From contig NZ_JAVRHZ010000002.1 of NCBI RefSeq assembly GCF_031846325.1, positions 186,001 to 250,000 on the forward strand: a stretch of DNA of 64,000 bases. The letters run 5' to 3'. The position numbers and the translations under genes are program-made. The DNA is from Patiriisocius_A hiemis. GTDB lineage: Bacteria > Bacteroidota > Bacteroidia > Flavobacteriales > Flavobacteriaceae. The notes beneath the pieces are model-generated. The model was given only the letters and a program-made list of their open reading frames with translations. It was not told the origin of the DNA and searched no databases. Shown in pieces: positions 16,389-24,171 of the stretch; positions within the stretch are counted from its first letter, which is position 1, and every line of letters starts with the position of its first letter.

Positions 16389-17096
16389 ATGAATCCAGAT
16401 TTTTCAAACCTAAAAGCTCTATACATTAACTGTACATTAAAAGCATCACCAAGAATGAGTCATACACAAGCGCTCATGAATGTGTCCAGTACAATTATGA
16501 AAGCCGAGGGGGTTTCTGTAGAAAATATTCGGTTTGTGGATTATGATGTTGCTTATGGGGTCTATCATGATATGACAGAACATGGAGTAAAAAAAGACGA
16601 TTGGCCATCTATATGGAAAAAAATAGATGCTGCTGATATTTTAATTATTGGCACACCTATTTGGTTAGGCGAAAAATCTTCAGTAGCTACAAAACTTGTT
16701 GAAAGACTATATGCTGAAAGTGGAAATAGAAATGATAAAGGTCAATATTATTACTATGGAAAAGTAGGAGGTTGCATAATTACTGGAAACGAAGATGGAA
16801 TTAAGCATTGTGCTATGGGGCTTCTCTATGCGTTACAACATGTAGGATATAGTATTCCACCACAAGCAGATTGTGGTTGGATAGGAGAAGCTGGTCCAGG
16901 ACCAAGCTATAATGATGAAGAGAGTGATGCAAAAAACAACGATTTCACAAACAGAAATACCACCTTTATGACCTATAATTTGCTACACCTTGCTAAAATG
17001 CTAAAAGAACAAGGAGGGTATCCCGCTTATGGTAATTCTCGTGGAGATTGGGATGATGGAACTCGCTGGAATTTTGAAAACCCAGAGTATAGGTAA
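16389..17096 (+). CDS. Flavodoxin-like NAD(P)H-dependent FMN reductase family protein
   Basis: The 235-residue protein has the flavodoxin fold with a Cys-containing phosphate loop (LYINCTLKASPRMSHTQAL) that binds the FMN phosphate. The second flavin-binding stretch is ILIIGTPIWLGEKSSVATKLVERL, and GGCIITGNEDGIKHCAMGLLYALQHVGY matches the NADPH-dependent FMN reductase group. Reaction is presumably reduction of quinones, metals or free flavin, but the substrate cannot be told from sequence. It stands alone, with about 190 bp upstream and 126 bp downstream that hold no other gene. Confidence 0.83.
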   Translation: MNPDFSNLKALYINCTLKASPRMSHTQALMNVSSTIMKAEGVSVENIRFVDYDVAYGVYHDMTEHGVKKDDWPSIWKKIDAADILIIGTPIWLGEKSSVATKLVERLYAESGNRNDKGQYYYYGKVGGCIITGNEDGIKHCAMGLLYALQHVGYSIPPQADCGWIGEAGPGPSYNDEESDAKNNDFTNRNTTFMTYNLLHLAKMLKEQGGYPAYGNSRGDWDDGTRWNFENPEYR

Positions 17097-17222
17097 GTTT
17101 TAGCAAGTTTTCTGAAAATGTAGTTCACACCAAGAATTAGTTCTCCTCTTTATCAATGTAACAAATAAGATGACTAGTAGACTAACTCAATAGATTACAT
17201 TCAAAATGTAATTCAATAAAAC

Positions 17223-17663
17223 ATGAAACTAAATACAGCATCAAACTTTTTCAAAAACTTAATAACTGAAACAAACGAAAAATCTGAAATCAGAGTTTAT
17301 GAAAAGTTTATTACAATTTTATCAGATTTAAAAAATAGAGATTTAACACAAGAGCAATTACAATCAATAGAAGAAAAACTTGATTCTCTAAATTTTAATG
17401 TGAATTCTAATAACAGAAAAAAACACTTCACACAAATGTTAAATCTATTTATAAGATTTTTAAAAGAAAAATTATCTCTTAACTCTAAAGGACATTTTAC
17501 TGCAATTGGAATGAGTCTTGGAACCAGTTTTGGAGTAGCATTTGGAGCTGCTTTTTCAAATGTTTCATATGGATTAATTTTTGGAATGTTAATTGGGCTA
17601 GTAATTGGAGTTGCAATGGACTCTAAAGCAAAAAAAGAAGGAAAAATTTTAGATATTAATTAG
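17223..17663 (+). CDS. Hypothetical protein with glycine-zipper membrane hairpin
   Basis: I do not recognise a named family. The first 95 residues are helical and polar. Residues about 96-137 form two hydrophobic, Gly/Ala-rich segments (GMSLGTSFGVAFGAAFSNVSYG and FGMLIGLVIGVAMDSKAKK), the pattern of a glycine-zipper transmembrane hairpin. There is no signal peptide. Codon use is strongly AT-biased compared with its neighbours, and the gene is an orphan facing the convergent acyltransferase gene, so it may have been acquired. A membrane-associated role is likely, but nothing more specific can be said. Confidence 0.6.
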   Translation: MKLNTASNFFKNLITETNEKSEIRVYEKFITILSDLKNRDLTQEQLQSIEEKLDSLNFNVNSNNRKKHFTQMLNLFIRFLKEKLSLNSKGHFTAIGMSLGTSFGVAFGAAFSNVSYGLIFGMLIGLVIGVAMDSKAKKEGKILDIN

Positions 17664-17688
17664 ACCCAGAATAAAAAACCTGAGATTA

Positions 17689-19509
17689 TTACTCTTCCTC
17701 TTTTAATTTACCCCCAGCTGCATATTTTTGTTCTAGCTCGGCTTGAAATTCTTCCATAACAGGCTTTACAGTACTTTCTGGCAAATCTGCAATACGAATA
17801 TACATAAGCCCATCTACAGCATTGTTAAACAAAGGGTCTTCATTAAAAGCAACCACTTTTGCATTTTGTTTAATGTATTTTTTAATAAGGACTGGCAAAC
17901 GCAAATTTCCAGGTTCCACCTCATCAATTAACTTATCAAATTTGTTTAAATCTGCTTCACTTTCATCAAAAATAAAATCTTTATCAGCATCTTTAAGTTT
18001 AACTTTAAATTCCTTCTTGGGGTTTATATATTGAGCTATATAAGGATCATAGTAGTTAGATTTCATAAACTCTATCATAAGCGACTTAGAGAATTCAGAA
18101 AACTTATTGCTAATGCTTACACCTCCTATTAAAAACCGGTGTTCTGGATAACGTAAGGTAGTATGAACAATTCCCTTCCACAAAAGAAATAAAGGCATAG
18201 GTCGTTGTTGGTATTCTTTAATAATAAAAGCACGTCCCATCTCAATAGACTTGCTCATCATATCATACAACTCGGGTTCAAACCTAAATAAATCTTGCAA
18301 GTAAAATCCATCAATACCGTACGCTGCAAAAATTTTAGACCCAAGCCCCATTCTGTATGCGCCAGCCATTTGTTTCGTATCGTTATCCCATAAAAACATA
18401 TGGTGATAATGTGCATCAAACTTATCAAGGTCCGTTGCATTATTAGTTCCCTCTCCTACTTCTCTAAAAGTAATTTCTCGTAAACGCCCTATTTCTTGCA
18501 GTATATTAGGGATTTCTTGAGCGCTTCCAAGAAACACCTCATAATTTTTACTTTCTAGCAATCGTTTATTTCCTTTTCTTAGCGTAGTAATTTCTGCTTC
18601 CATCGCCTCTACAGAAATGGGTCCTGCAATCTTTTTGGGTGCTTTAGGTAATTTTATGGTTTTAGGTAGTGTTTCTAATAGCTTTTTCTTCTGAAAAGGA
18701 TTTGCTAACACATAAGTCTTTCTTCTTAAAAAAGCAGTATAATCTTCAAGGTTTTCATATTCAGCTTGGTCATTTACTGAAATTGGATTTCCAATCCTTA
18801 CTTTAAGCGTACGCTCTTTTTGTGTTAGTAATTCGCTTGGAAGTTTTGCGGTTCTCATGGTATCACTAATCTTTGCCCACCTGTAAAAAGACTTACTATT
18901 TCTACCATGAAAATAAATAGGTATTACCGGAACTTTTGCTTTTTTAACAAGTTTCATTGCCGCAGGCTCCCAGGGTTTATCTATCATTATTTGCCCATCC
19001 TTTTGGGTAGAAACCTCTCCAGCAGGAAAAATACCTAGTGGTTGTTCTTCTCTTATGTGGGTTAAAGCAGCCTTGAACCCAGACACACTACTATGAGCAT
19101 CCTTGTGTTCTTCAAAAGGATTTACAGGCATCACATATTCCTTTAAAGGTTCAATCCTATGCAATAAAAAATTAGCTATTATCTTATAATCGGGTCTTTT
19201 TTCAATAAGAAGTTTTAAAAGTAAAATACCATCAATTCCTCCCAAAGGGTGATTAGAAATTGTAATAAAAGCTCCTGTTTTAGGAATACGTTTTAAATCT
19301 TCTTCTGGGATTTCGAAATCTACCTCAAACTCATCCAATAGAGCGTTAATAAATGCTAATCCTTTGAGGTGTTTATTTCTGTTGTAGATTTTGTTACATG
19401 TAGAAATATTAAGCACTTTCATTAAAGACCAACTTATAAAAGTCCCTAAAAACCCATATTTATCAAGTTTTACAGCTTTCGCTATTTCTTTTGCAGTAAC
19501 TAATCCCAT
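17689..19509 (-). CDS. Fused PlsC-type O-acyltransferase and GNAT N-acyltransferase (OlsF-like)
   Basis: This 606-residue protein joins two acyltransferase domains. The N-terminal half (about 60-270) is a PlsC-like O-acyltransferase with the variant motif SNHPLGGIDG (His and Asp separated by five residues, N86-D93), GIFPAGEVST and PVIPIYFHGRN. The C-terminal half (about 315-480) is a GNAT-like N-acyltransferase domain with REITFREVGEGTN and YLQDLFRFEPEL, related to hemolysin/OlsB proteins. Fusions of this kind (OlsF) acylate the amino group and then the hydroxyl of an amino acid to make ornithine or glycine aminolipids. That product is inferred. It has its own -7 element upstream. Confidence 0.82.
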   Translation of the reverse strand: MGLVTAKEIAKAVKLDKYGFLGTFISWSLMKVLNISTCNKIYNRNKHLKGLAFINALLDEFEVDFEIPEEDLKRIPKTGAFITISNHPLGGIDGILLLKLLIEKRPDYKIIANFLLHRIEPLKEYVMPVNPFEEHKDAHSSVSGFKAALTHIREEQPLGIFPAGEVSTQKDGQIMIDKPWEPAAMKLVKKAKVPVIPIYFHGRNSKSFYRWAKISDTMRTAKLPSELLTQKERTLKVRIGNPISVNDQAEYENLEDYTAFLRRKTYVLANPFQKKKLLETLPKTIKLPKAPKKIAGPISVEAMEAEITTLRKGNKRLLESKNYEVFLGSAQEIPNILQEIGRLREITFREVGEGTNNATDLDKFDAHYHHMFLWDNDTKQMAGAYRMGLGSKIFAAYGIDGFYLQDLFRFEPELYDMMSKSIEMGRAFIIKEYQQRPMPLFLLWKGIVHTTLRYPEHRFLIGGVSISNKFSEFSKSLMIEFMKSNYYDPYIAQYINPKKEFKVKLKDADKDFIFDESEADLNKFDKLIDEVEPGNLRLPVLIKKYIKQNAKVVAFNEDPLFNNAVDGLMYIRIADLPESTVKPVMEEFQAELEQKYAAGGKLKEEE

Positions 19510-19531
19510 ATGGTATGCTATGTAAGGCTAA

Positions 19532-19539
19532 CAAATATA
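19532..19539 (-). promoter_or_regulatory. -7 element for the OlsF-like gene
   Basis: On the minus strand this reads TATATTTG, a full TAnnTTTG match, 23 bp before the start at 19509. It lies in the 47-bp gap after the lysC stop, so the acyltransferase need not depend on the lysC transcript. Confidence 0.55.
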
Positions 19540-19556
19540 ATGAAAACCCTTTTAAA

Positions 19557-20813
19557 CTAATCTTTAATTACAAGCTGTACAGTCTCCTGAGTATCCTGCT
19601 TTAATAAAACGGTTTTATTTTCGGAAAGCGCCTTAATCTCTTTTGCCAAAGCATGTCTTACAGTATATATTGTGACGCCTTCATTTACTTTTACTTTAAA
19701 TCTTCTTTTTAACTTAGAAAGTAACTTCTCTAGCGTATTATATTTATTTTCTACACATACTGAAAAACTAATTGCAGAGTTTTGCATTAAAGTTACACGC
19801 ATTTGGAAAGTGTGAAATAAATTGAAAACTTCACTTATGTTATCTTCCATCATATAACTAAAATCTAACGAAGAGAGTGAAATTAAAACCTGATCTCTTT
19901 TTAAGATAAAGCAAGAGGTCATGGGGTCTAAAGTAACTCCTTTCCCTACACAAGTCCCTTTGTCTAGTGGGTTTAAAAAGGACTTTACAAATAACGGAAT
20001 TTCTTTACGCTGTAATGGCTGCAAGGTTTTAGGGTGTATTACAGATGCTCCATAAAATGCTAACTCTATTGCCTCACGATAAGAAATATGTTTTAATAAA
20101 GTTGTTTTACTAAAATAGCGAGGATCTGCATTTAAAACACCTGGAACATCTTTCCATATAGACACACTATCTGCATCTAAGCAATAGGCAAAAATACCCG
20201 CTGTATAATCACTCCCCTCTCTACCCAAAGTTGTAGTAAAGTTATTAGTCTTTTCACTTGCCAGAAACCCTTGCGTTATAGTTATTCCTTTTGAAGAAAC
20301 TAATTTTTTAATATTGCTTTGCGTAGTTTCCCAATCTACCTTAGCATCTCTGTAAGTAGCGTCAGTTTTAATACAAGAGCGCACATCTAAAAATGTGTTT
20401 TTAAACCCATTTTCGTTTAAATATTCTGAGATAATTGTTGTAGAAATTAATTCTCCAAAGCAAACTACTTGATCATAAACAAACGCATGGTTTGTAGACT
20501 TATTAGCCTTCAAAAAAGAAGAAAGTTTTTTTATCCAACTACGTGTTTTTTCAAAAATGGGATGATTTTCATTACTGAAGAGAATATCTAAAATAGCTTT
20601 ATGATATTCGTAAATTTCAGAAATTAATGGTTTTATTTCCTTTGGGTTTTTAAAATACATATCTATTAACCCTTCAAAAGCATTAGTCATTTTACCCATT
20701 GCAGAAACAACAATGACCAAGTCTTTCTCTCCTGTTTTTTCTAAAACAGTTGCTACATTTTTAACCCCTTGTGCGTCTTTTACAGAGGCACCCCCAAATT
20801 TGTATATTTTCAT
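19557..20813 (-). CDS. lysC: Aspartate kinase (monofunctional)
   Basis: Aspartate kinase phosphorylates aspartate, the first step to lysine, threonine, methionine and diaminopimelate. The chain begins KIYKFGGASVKD, the family's ATP-binding start, and has VVSAMGKMT and the TTLGREGSDYTAGIFAYCLDA segment that binds substrate. KDVPGVLNADPR follows. Residues about 295-415 are two ACT-like regulatory domains for feedback control by an end product. The length of 418 is that of a monofunctional enzyme, with no homoserine dehydrogenase fused. It lies 42 bp after the GNAT gene on the same strand and close to fbp, a local order seen in other flavobacteria. Confidence 0.94.
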   Translation of the reverse strand: MKIYKFGGASVKDAQGVKNVATVLEKTGEKDLVIVVSAMGKMTNAFEGLIDMYFKNPKEIKPLISEIYEYHKAILDILFSNENHPIFEKTRSWIKKLSSFLKANKSTNHAFVYDQVVCFGELISTTIISEYLNENGFKNTFLDVRSCIKTDATYRDAKVDWETTQSNIKKLVSSKGITITQGFLASEKTNNFTTTLGREGSDYTAGIFAYCLDADSVSIWKDVPGVLNADPRYFSKTTLLKHISYREAIELAFYGASVIHPKTLQPLQRKEIPLFVKSFLNPLDKGTCVGKGVTLDPMTSCFILKRDQVLISLSSLDFSYMMEDNISEVFNLFHTFQMRVTLMQNSAISFSVCVENKYNTLEKLLSKLKRRFKVKVNEGVTIYTVRHALAKEIKALSENKTVLLKQDTQETVQLVIKD

Positions 20814-20855
20814 GATTAGTATCCACGAAGATGGATATCTTTTTAAGTTAATTAA

Positions 20856-21341
20856 TTATTTTTTGTTTAAGTATGCTTTTAATTCTATTTCATCCATTTG
20901 GACCAAATTCCAATCTTTTAAGATAGTAGCGCCACTTTTTTTGTAAAAATCTATAGCGCCTTTATTCCAATCTAACACAACCCACTCTACTCTTTTTGCA
21001 CCTTGCCCTTCTGCAAAATGTAGCACTTTATTGTAAAGTGACTCACCAATACCTTTTCCTCTCATAGATTGAGTTACAATTAAATCTTCTAAATGAACTG
21101 TTTTTCCTTTCCAAGTAGAAAACCTGAAGTAGGCAATTGCCGTCCCAACAATAAGAGCATCAACCTCGGCAACAAAACAAAAAATAGATGGAGATGAGCC
21201 TAAAGCAGCTTCAATTAAGGTGTTCTCTGTAATATCCACAGCATTGGGTTCTTTCTCAAAAACTGCTAACTCGTGGATAAGTTGCAACACAGCATGCATA
21301 TCTTCCTGTTTGGCTTCTCGTATGTGTATTTTTTTGTTCAT
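20856..21341 (-). CDS. GNAT family N-acetyltransferase
   Basis: This 161-residue acetyltransferase transfers acetyl from acetyl-CoA to an amine. The acetyl-CoA loop is VTQSMRGKGIGESLYNKVL (R/Q-x-x-G-x-G), followed by the VEWVVLDWNKGAIDFYKKSGA signature of strand 5 and helix 4. The overall pattern, including EKEPNAVDITENTL near residue 35 and the ending of the chain, is that of diamine or thialysine acetyltransferase-like proteins (SSAT group). It diverges from fbp and is followed after 42 bp by lysC on the same strand. The true substrate is unknown. Confidence 0.88.
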   Translation of the reverse strand: MNKKIHIREAKQEDMHAVLQLIHELAVFEKEPNAVDITENTLIEAALGSSPSIFCFVAEVDALIVGTAIAYFRFSTWKGKTVHLEDLIVTQSMRGKGIGESLYNKVLHFAEGQGAKRVEWVVLDWNKGAIDFYKKSGATILKDWNLVQMDEIELKAYLNKK

Positions 21342-21352
21342 AGTTTACACTA

Positions 21353-21390
21353 CAAATATCGGTTCAATTTCTTAAAAATCCCGATATTTG
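21353..21390. promoter_or_regulatory. Symmetric divergent promoter region, GNAT and fbp
   Basis: CAAATATCGG (21353-21362) and CCGATATTTG (21381-21390) are perfect 10-bp inverted arms 18 bp apart. Each arm places an ATATTTG-like -7 element pointing outward, one toward the acetyltransferase gene and one toward fbp. The dyad is either a shared operator or simply paired promoters. Confidence 0.55.
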
Positions 21391-21415
21391 AAGCAAATTC
21401 ACACAACCCAACCAC

Positions 21416-22420
21416 ATGGCAAAACAAAATCAAACGCTTGGAGAGTTCATTATTGAGAATCAAGGTGAATTTAAATACTCCTCTGGAGAGCTTTCTAGAC
21501 TCATAAACTCTATTCGATTAGCTGCAAAAGTGGTAAATCATGAAGTAAATAAAGCAGGGCTAGTTGACATCTTAGGAGCTGCTGGAGATACTAATATACA
21601 AGGTGAAGATCAACAAAAATTAGACGTTTATGCAAATGAAGCGTTTATAAAAACACTAACTAACAGAGAGATTGTTTGCGGGATTGCTAGTGAAGAAGAA
21701 GACGATTTTATTACAATACAAGGGCGTAATAAAAAAAATGACAACAAGTATGTGGTCTTAATTGACCCCTTAGATGGGTCTTCTAATATAGATGTAAATG
21801 TTTCGGTTGGTACAATTTTTTCGGTATATAGAAGAGTGACTCCCGAAGGAACTCCTGTAACTCTAGAAGATTTTTTACAGCCAGGAAATCGTCAAGTAGC
21901 AGCAGGATATATCGTGTATGGAACTTCTACAATGATTGTTTACACAACAGGGCATGGTGTAAATGGTTTTACTTTAAATCCAGCTATTGGAACCTATTAT
22001 TTGTCACATCCTAATATGACATTTCCAGAAAACGGATCTATCTATTCTGTAAATGAAGGGAACTACGTTCATTTTCCCCAAGGAATTAAAAATTACATTA
22101 AATACTGCCAAAAAGAAGAAGAAGACAGGCCTTACACATCAAGATATATAGGCTCTTTAGTTTCAGATTTTCATAGAAATATGATTAAAGGAGGTATTTA
22201 TATTTACCCTAATACCTCAAAAAATCCTGAAGGCAAACTAAGACTATTATACGAGTGTAACCCTATGGCTTTTTTAGCAGAACAAGCCAATGGGAAAGCG
22301 AGTGATGGGTTCACAAGAATTTTAGACATACAACCTAAAGAATTGCACCAAAGAGTCCCTTTTATCTGCGGAAGTAAACGCATGGTCGAAAAGGCTGAAG
22401 AGTTTATGCGCGACGCATGA
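21416..22420 (+). CDS. fbp: Fructose-1,6-bisphosphatase, class I
   Basis: This enzyme removes the 1-phosphate of fructose 1,6-bisphosphate in gluconeogenesis. The metal site is clear: GIASEEEDDF and LIDPLDGSSNIDVNVSVGTIFSV, the class I signature. The C-terminal ECNPMAFLAEQANGKASDG supplies the phosphate and AMP-site residues. A length of 334 fits the bacterial class I enzyme. The start at 21416 follows a symmetric promoter region. A four-gene signalling module begins 48 bp after its stop on the same strand, but nothing links their functions. Confidence 0.96.
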   Translation: MAKQNQTLGEFIIENQGEFKYSSGELSRLINSIRLAAKVVNHEVNKAGLVDILGAAGDTNIQGEDQQKLDVYANEAFIKTLTNREIVCGIASEEEDDFITIQGRNKKNDNKYVVLIDPLDGSSNIDVNVSVGTIFSVYRRVTPEGTPVTLEDFLQPGNRQVAAGYIVYGTSTMIVYTTGHGVNGFTLNPAIGTYYLSHPNMTFPENGSIYSVNEGNYVHFPQGIKNYIKYCQKEEEDRPYTSRYIGSLVSDFHRNMIKGGIYIYPNTSKNPEGKLRLLYECNPMAFLAEQANGKASDGFTRILDIQPKELHQRVPFICGSKRMVEKAEEFMRDA

Positions 22421-22468
22421 TACTTGCATCTTTATTTTTTAGTAGATTTACCACTTAATTAATTCACA

Positions 22469-22810
22469 ATGGCAAAGAAAAACACGCAAGAAAATACTGT
22501 TGATTCTGCTTCTAAAATTGAAGCAATAAAAAACCTCATTTTTGGAGAAAATATTGAGCAGTACGATAGTGAGTTTGAAACCCTCAAAAAAGAAATTGAG
22601 GAAAAAAGAGAAAAGCTTCAAAATTATATAGACGAAGTAAGAAACGAGCTTATGCAATCTATAGATTCACTAAGCACAGATGTAAATATTAGAATCACAG
22701 ACCTAGAAGATGCTATTAATTCTAAGACTGATGCACTTACAGAAGAAAAAGTAGATAGAAGAGAGCTAGGTGACTTACTTATTAAATTAGGTGAAAAAAT
22801 AGGTAGTTAA
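22469..22810 (+). CDS. Coiled-coil protein, first gene of the GTPase module
   Basis: This 113-residue soluble protein is almost wholly helical. Residues about 40-105 carry heptads of a coiled coil (EFETLKKEIEEKREKLQNYI, then IDSLSTDVNIRITDLEDAI), and the end ELGDLLIKLGEKIGS is a further amphipathic helix. It has no cysteine, signal peptide or enzyme motif. It lies 9 bp before the roadblock-like protein, so the two are surely co-transcribed. The same small coiled-coil protein is expected next to this GTPase in related genomes. An adaptor or oligomerisation role is inferred. Confidence 0.75.
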   Translation: MAKKNTQENTVDSASKIEAIKNLIFGENIEQYDSEFETLKKEIEEKREKLQNYIDEVRNELMQSIDSLSTDVNIRITDLEDAINSKTDALTEEKVDRRELGDLLIKLGEKIGS

Positions 22811-22819
22811 CATTAAAAA

Positions 22820-23629
22820 ATGAGTAAGGAAGAAGAAAAACTACAACTACTTCGTGATATTCTCCTTATTGACGATAGAGAGATAGCAAAAGCTATTGAT
22901 ACTAGATTAAACACTATTACCGAAACACTAGATAAAAAAGACAAGCTATCTAAAAAAATAGACCCAATTCTAGAAGAAAGACTAGAGGAGTTTATTAAAG
23001 AAATGCCAAGTACACTAGGCCCCACCATAACCAAAACACTTAAGGAGCAAATAGAAAACTCAAGAGATCAAGTTGTTGAGGCGCTATACCCAATTATGGG
23101 TAAGATGATAAAGAGATATGTACAAAATGAAATGAAGCTTCTTTCTGAAAAGATAAATAACAACTTTAAAGTGTTTTCTTTTAACAATCTTAAACGAAAA
23201 GTAACATCTAAAGTTACTGGTGTTAAGCAAGGAGATTTATTACTCAACGAGCTTAATGATGCAACTATCGAAGAAATATTTATTATTCAAAAAGGCTCTG
23301 GATTGTTACTTGGAAACTATAGTAATACAGAAGTTATTGATAAAGAATTAATATCTGGAATGCTTACTGCAATAAAAAGTTTTACTGAAGACGCTTTTAA
23401 TAAAGGGAATCAAAATCTAGAAACTATCGAATATGAATTATTTACATTGCATATTCAAAATTTTCACACTTTTTATATAGCAGCAGCTATATCTGGGGCT
23501 TACACTCAAAGCTTTGAGAATAAGCTAGAAGACTTATTGCTTACACTTTCAGAGAAGCTTTCAAAAAAAATAGCAACCTTAAGTAAAGAAGAAATAGATA
23601 GTAGTTTAAATACCTTTTTTAAAAAATAA
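22820..23629 (+). CDS. Helical protein with C-terminal roadblock/longin-like domain
   Basis: The 269-residue protein has a helical, charged N-terminal half (1-120) and a C-terminal alpha/beta domain (about 148-245). In the latter, IEEIFIIQKGSGLLLGNYS is followed by LISGMLTAI (177-185), FTEDAF, a strand pair (EYELFTLHIQNFHTFYIAA) and ISGAYTQSFENKL. This order and the LISGMLTAI core match the roadblock/longin-like domain also found in some bacterial OmpA-linked proteins. In other systems such domains (for example MglB) act on small GTPases. Here a Ras-like GTPase is the next gene, 51 bp downstream, so this protein is a candidate GAP, GEF or platform. The domain call is by eye. Confidence 0.72.
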   Translation: MSKEEEKLQLLRDILLIDDREIAKAIDTRLNTITETLDKKDKLSKKIDPILEERLEEFIKEMPSTLGPTITKTLKEQIENSRDQVVEALYPIMGKMIKRYVQNEMKLLSEKINNNFKVFSFNNLKRKVTSKVTGVKQGDLLLNELNDATIEEIFIIQKGSGLLLGNYSNTEVIDKELISGMLTAIKSFTEDAFNKGNQNLETIEYELFTLHIQNFHTFYIAAAISGAYTQSFENKLEDLLLTLSEKLSKKIATLSKEEIDSSLNTFFKK

Positions 23630-23680
23630 TTTTTTTTAAGTATCAAAAAAACTAACTTACATTTTAATTAAGAAACACGT

Positions 23681-24169
23681 ATGAACCTCTCAAAAAAGAT
23701 TGTCCTCTTAGGGCATTTTGGTGTTGGAAAAACTAGTTTAATTAGACGCTTTGTAGATAGTGCTTTTAGTGAAGACTATCTTGTTACCGTTGGAGTACAT
23801 ATTAAGAAAAAAGAAGTTGTTGTTAATGACACAACTTTTAATCTTATTATTTGGGATGTAGAAGGAAACACTTCTATAGAAAAAGCGAGATCTTCATACT
23901 TGTTAGGAACACATGGGTTTTTTTACGTTTTTGATGTATCAAGACCAGAGACTTTTGAGAATCTTGCAGAAGAACTTAAATACCTTGAGGAGAACTTCCC
24001 TGGCATACCTTATACCCTTATCGGAAATAAATACGACCTCATCGAAAACGATACTTCACAAGATTACTTTACACAACATCATATATTTAAAAATTGTAAG
24101 TTTACTAGTGCAAAAACTGGAAATAATGTAGAAGAGGTATTTATATCCCTCGTATCTAAGTTGCTGTAA
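23681..24169 (+). CDS. Ras/Rab-like small GTPase
   Basis: This 162-residue protein is a stand-alone small GTPase of the Ras superfamily. All five G motifs are visible: G1 GHFGVGKTS (11-19), G2 Thr36, G3 DVEGN (59-63), G4 NKYD (116-119) and G5 SAK (143-145). In G3 the usual catalytic Gln (Ras Gln61) is replaced by Asn63, which predicts slow intrinsic hydrolysis and dependence on a partner. There is no C-terminal prenylation motif or membrane segment. It sits 51 bp after the roadblock-like gene and 2 bp before a histidine kinase gene. That context suggests a GTP-controlled signalling switch, but its input and output are unknown. Confidence 0.88.
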   Translation: MNLSKKIVLLGHFGVGKTSLIRRFVDSAFSEDYLVTVGVHIKKKEVVVNDTTFNLIIWDVEGNTSIEKARSSYLLGTHGFFYVFDVSRPETFENLAEELKYLEENFPGIPYTLIGNKYDLIENDTSQDYFTQHHIFKNCKFTSAKTGNNVEEVFISLVSKLL

Positions 24170-24171
24170 AG

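Noticed and set aside
23681..24169. Calling the small GTPase MglA
   Set aside because: It has Ras/Rab-like G4 (NKYD) and G3 (DVEGN) motifs and is shorter than MglA; the roadblock-like partner is suggestive but not enough for the name.
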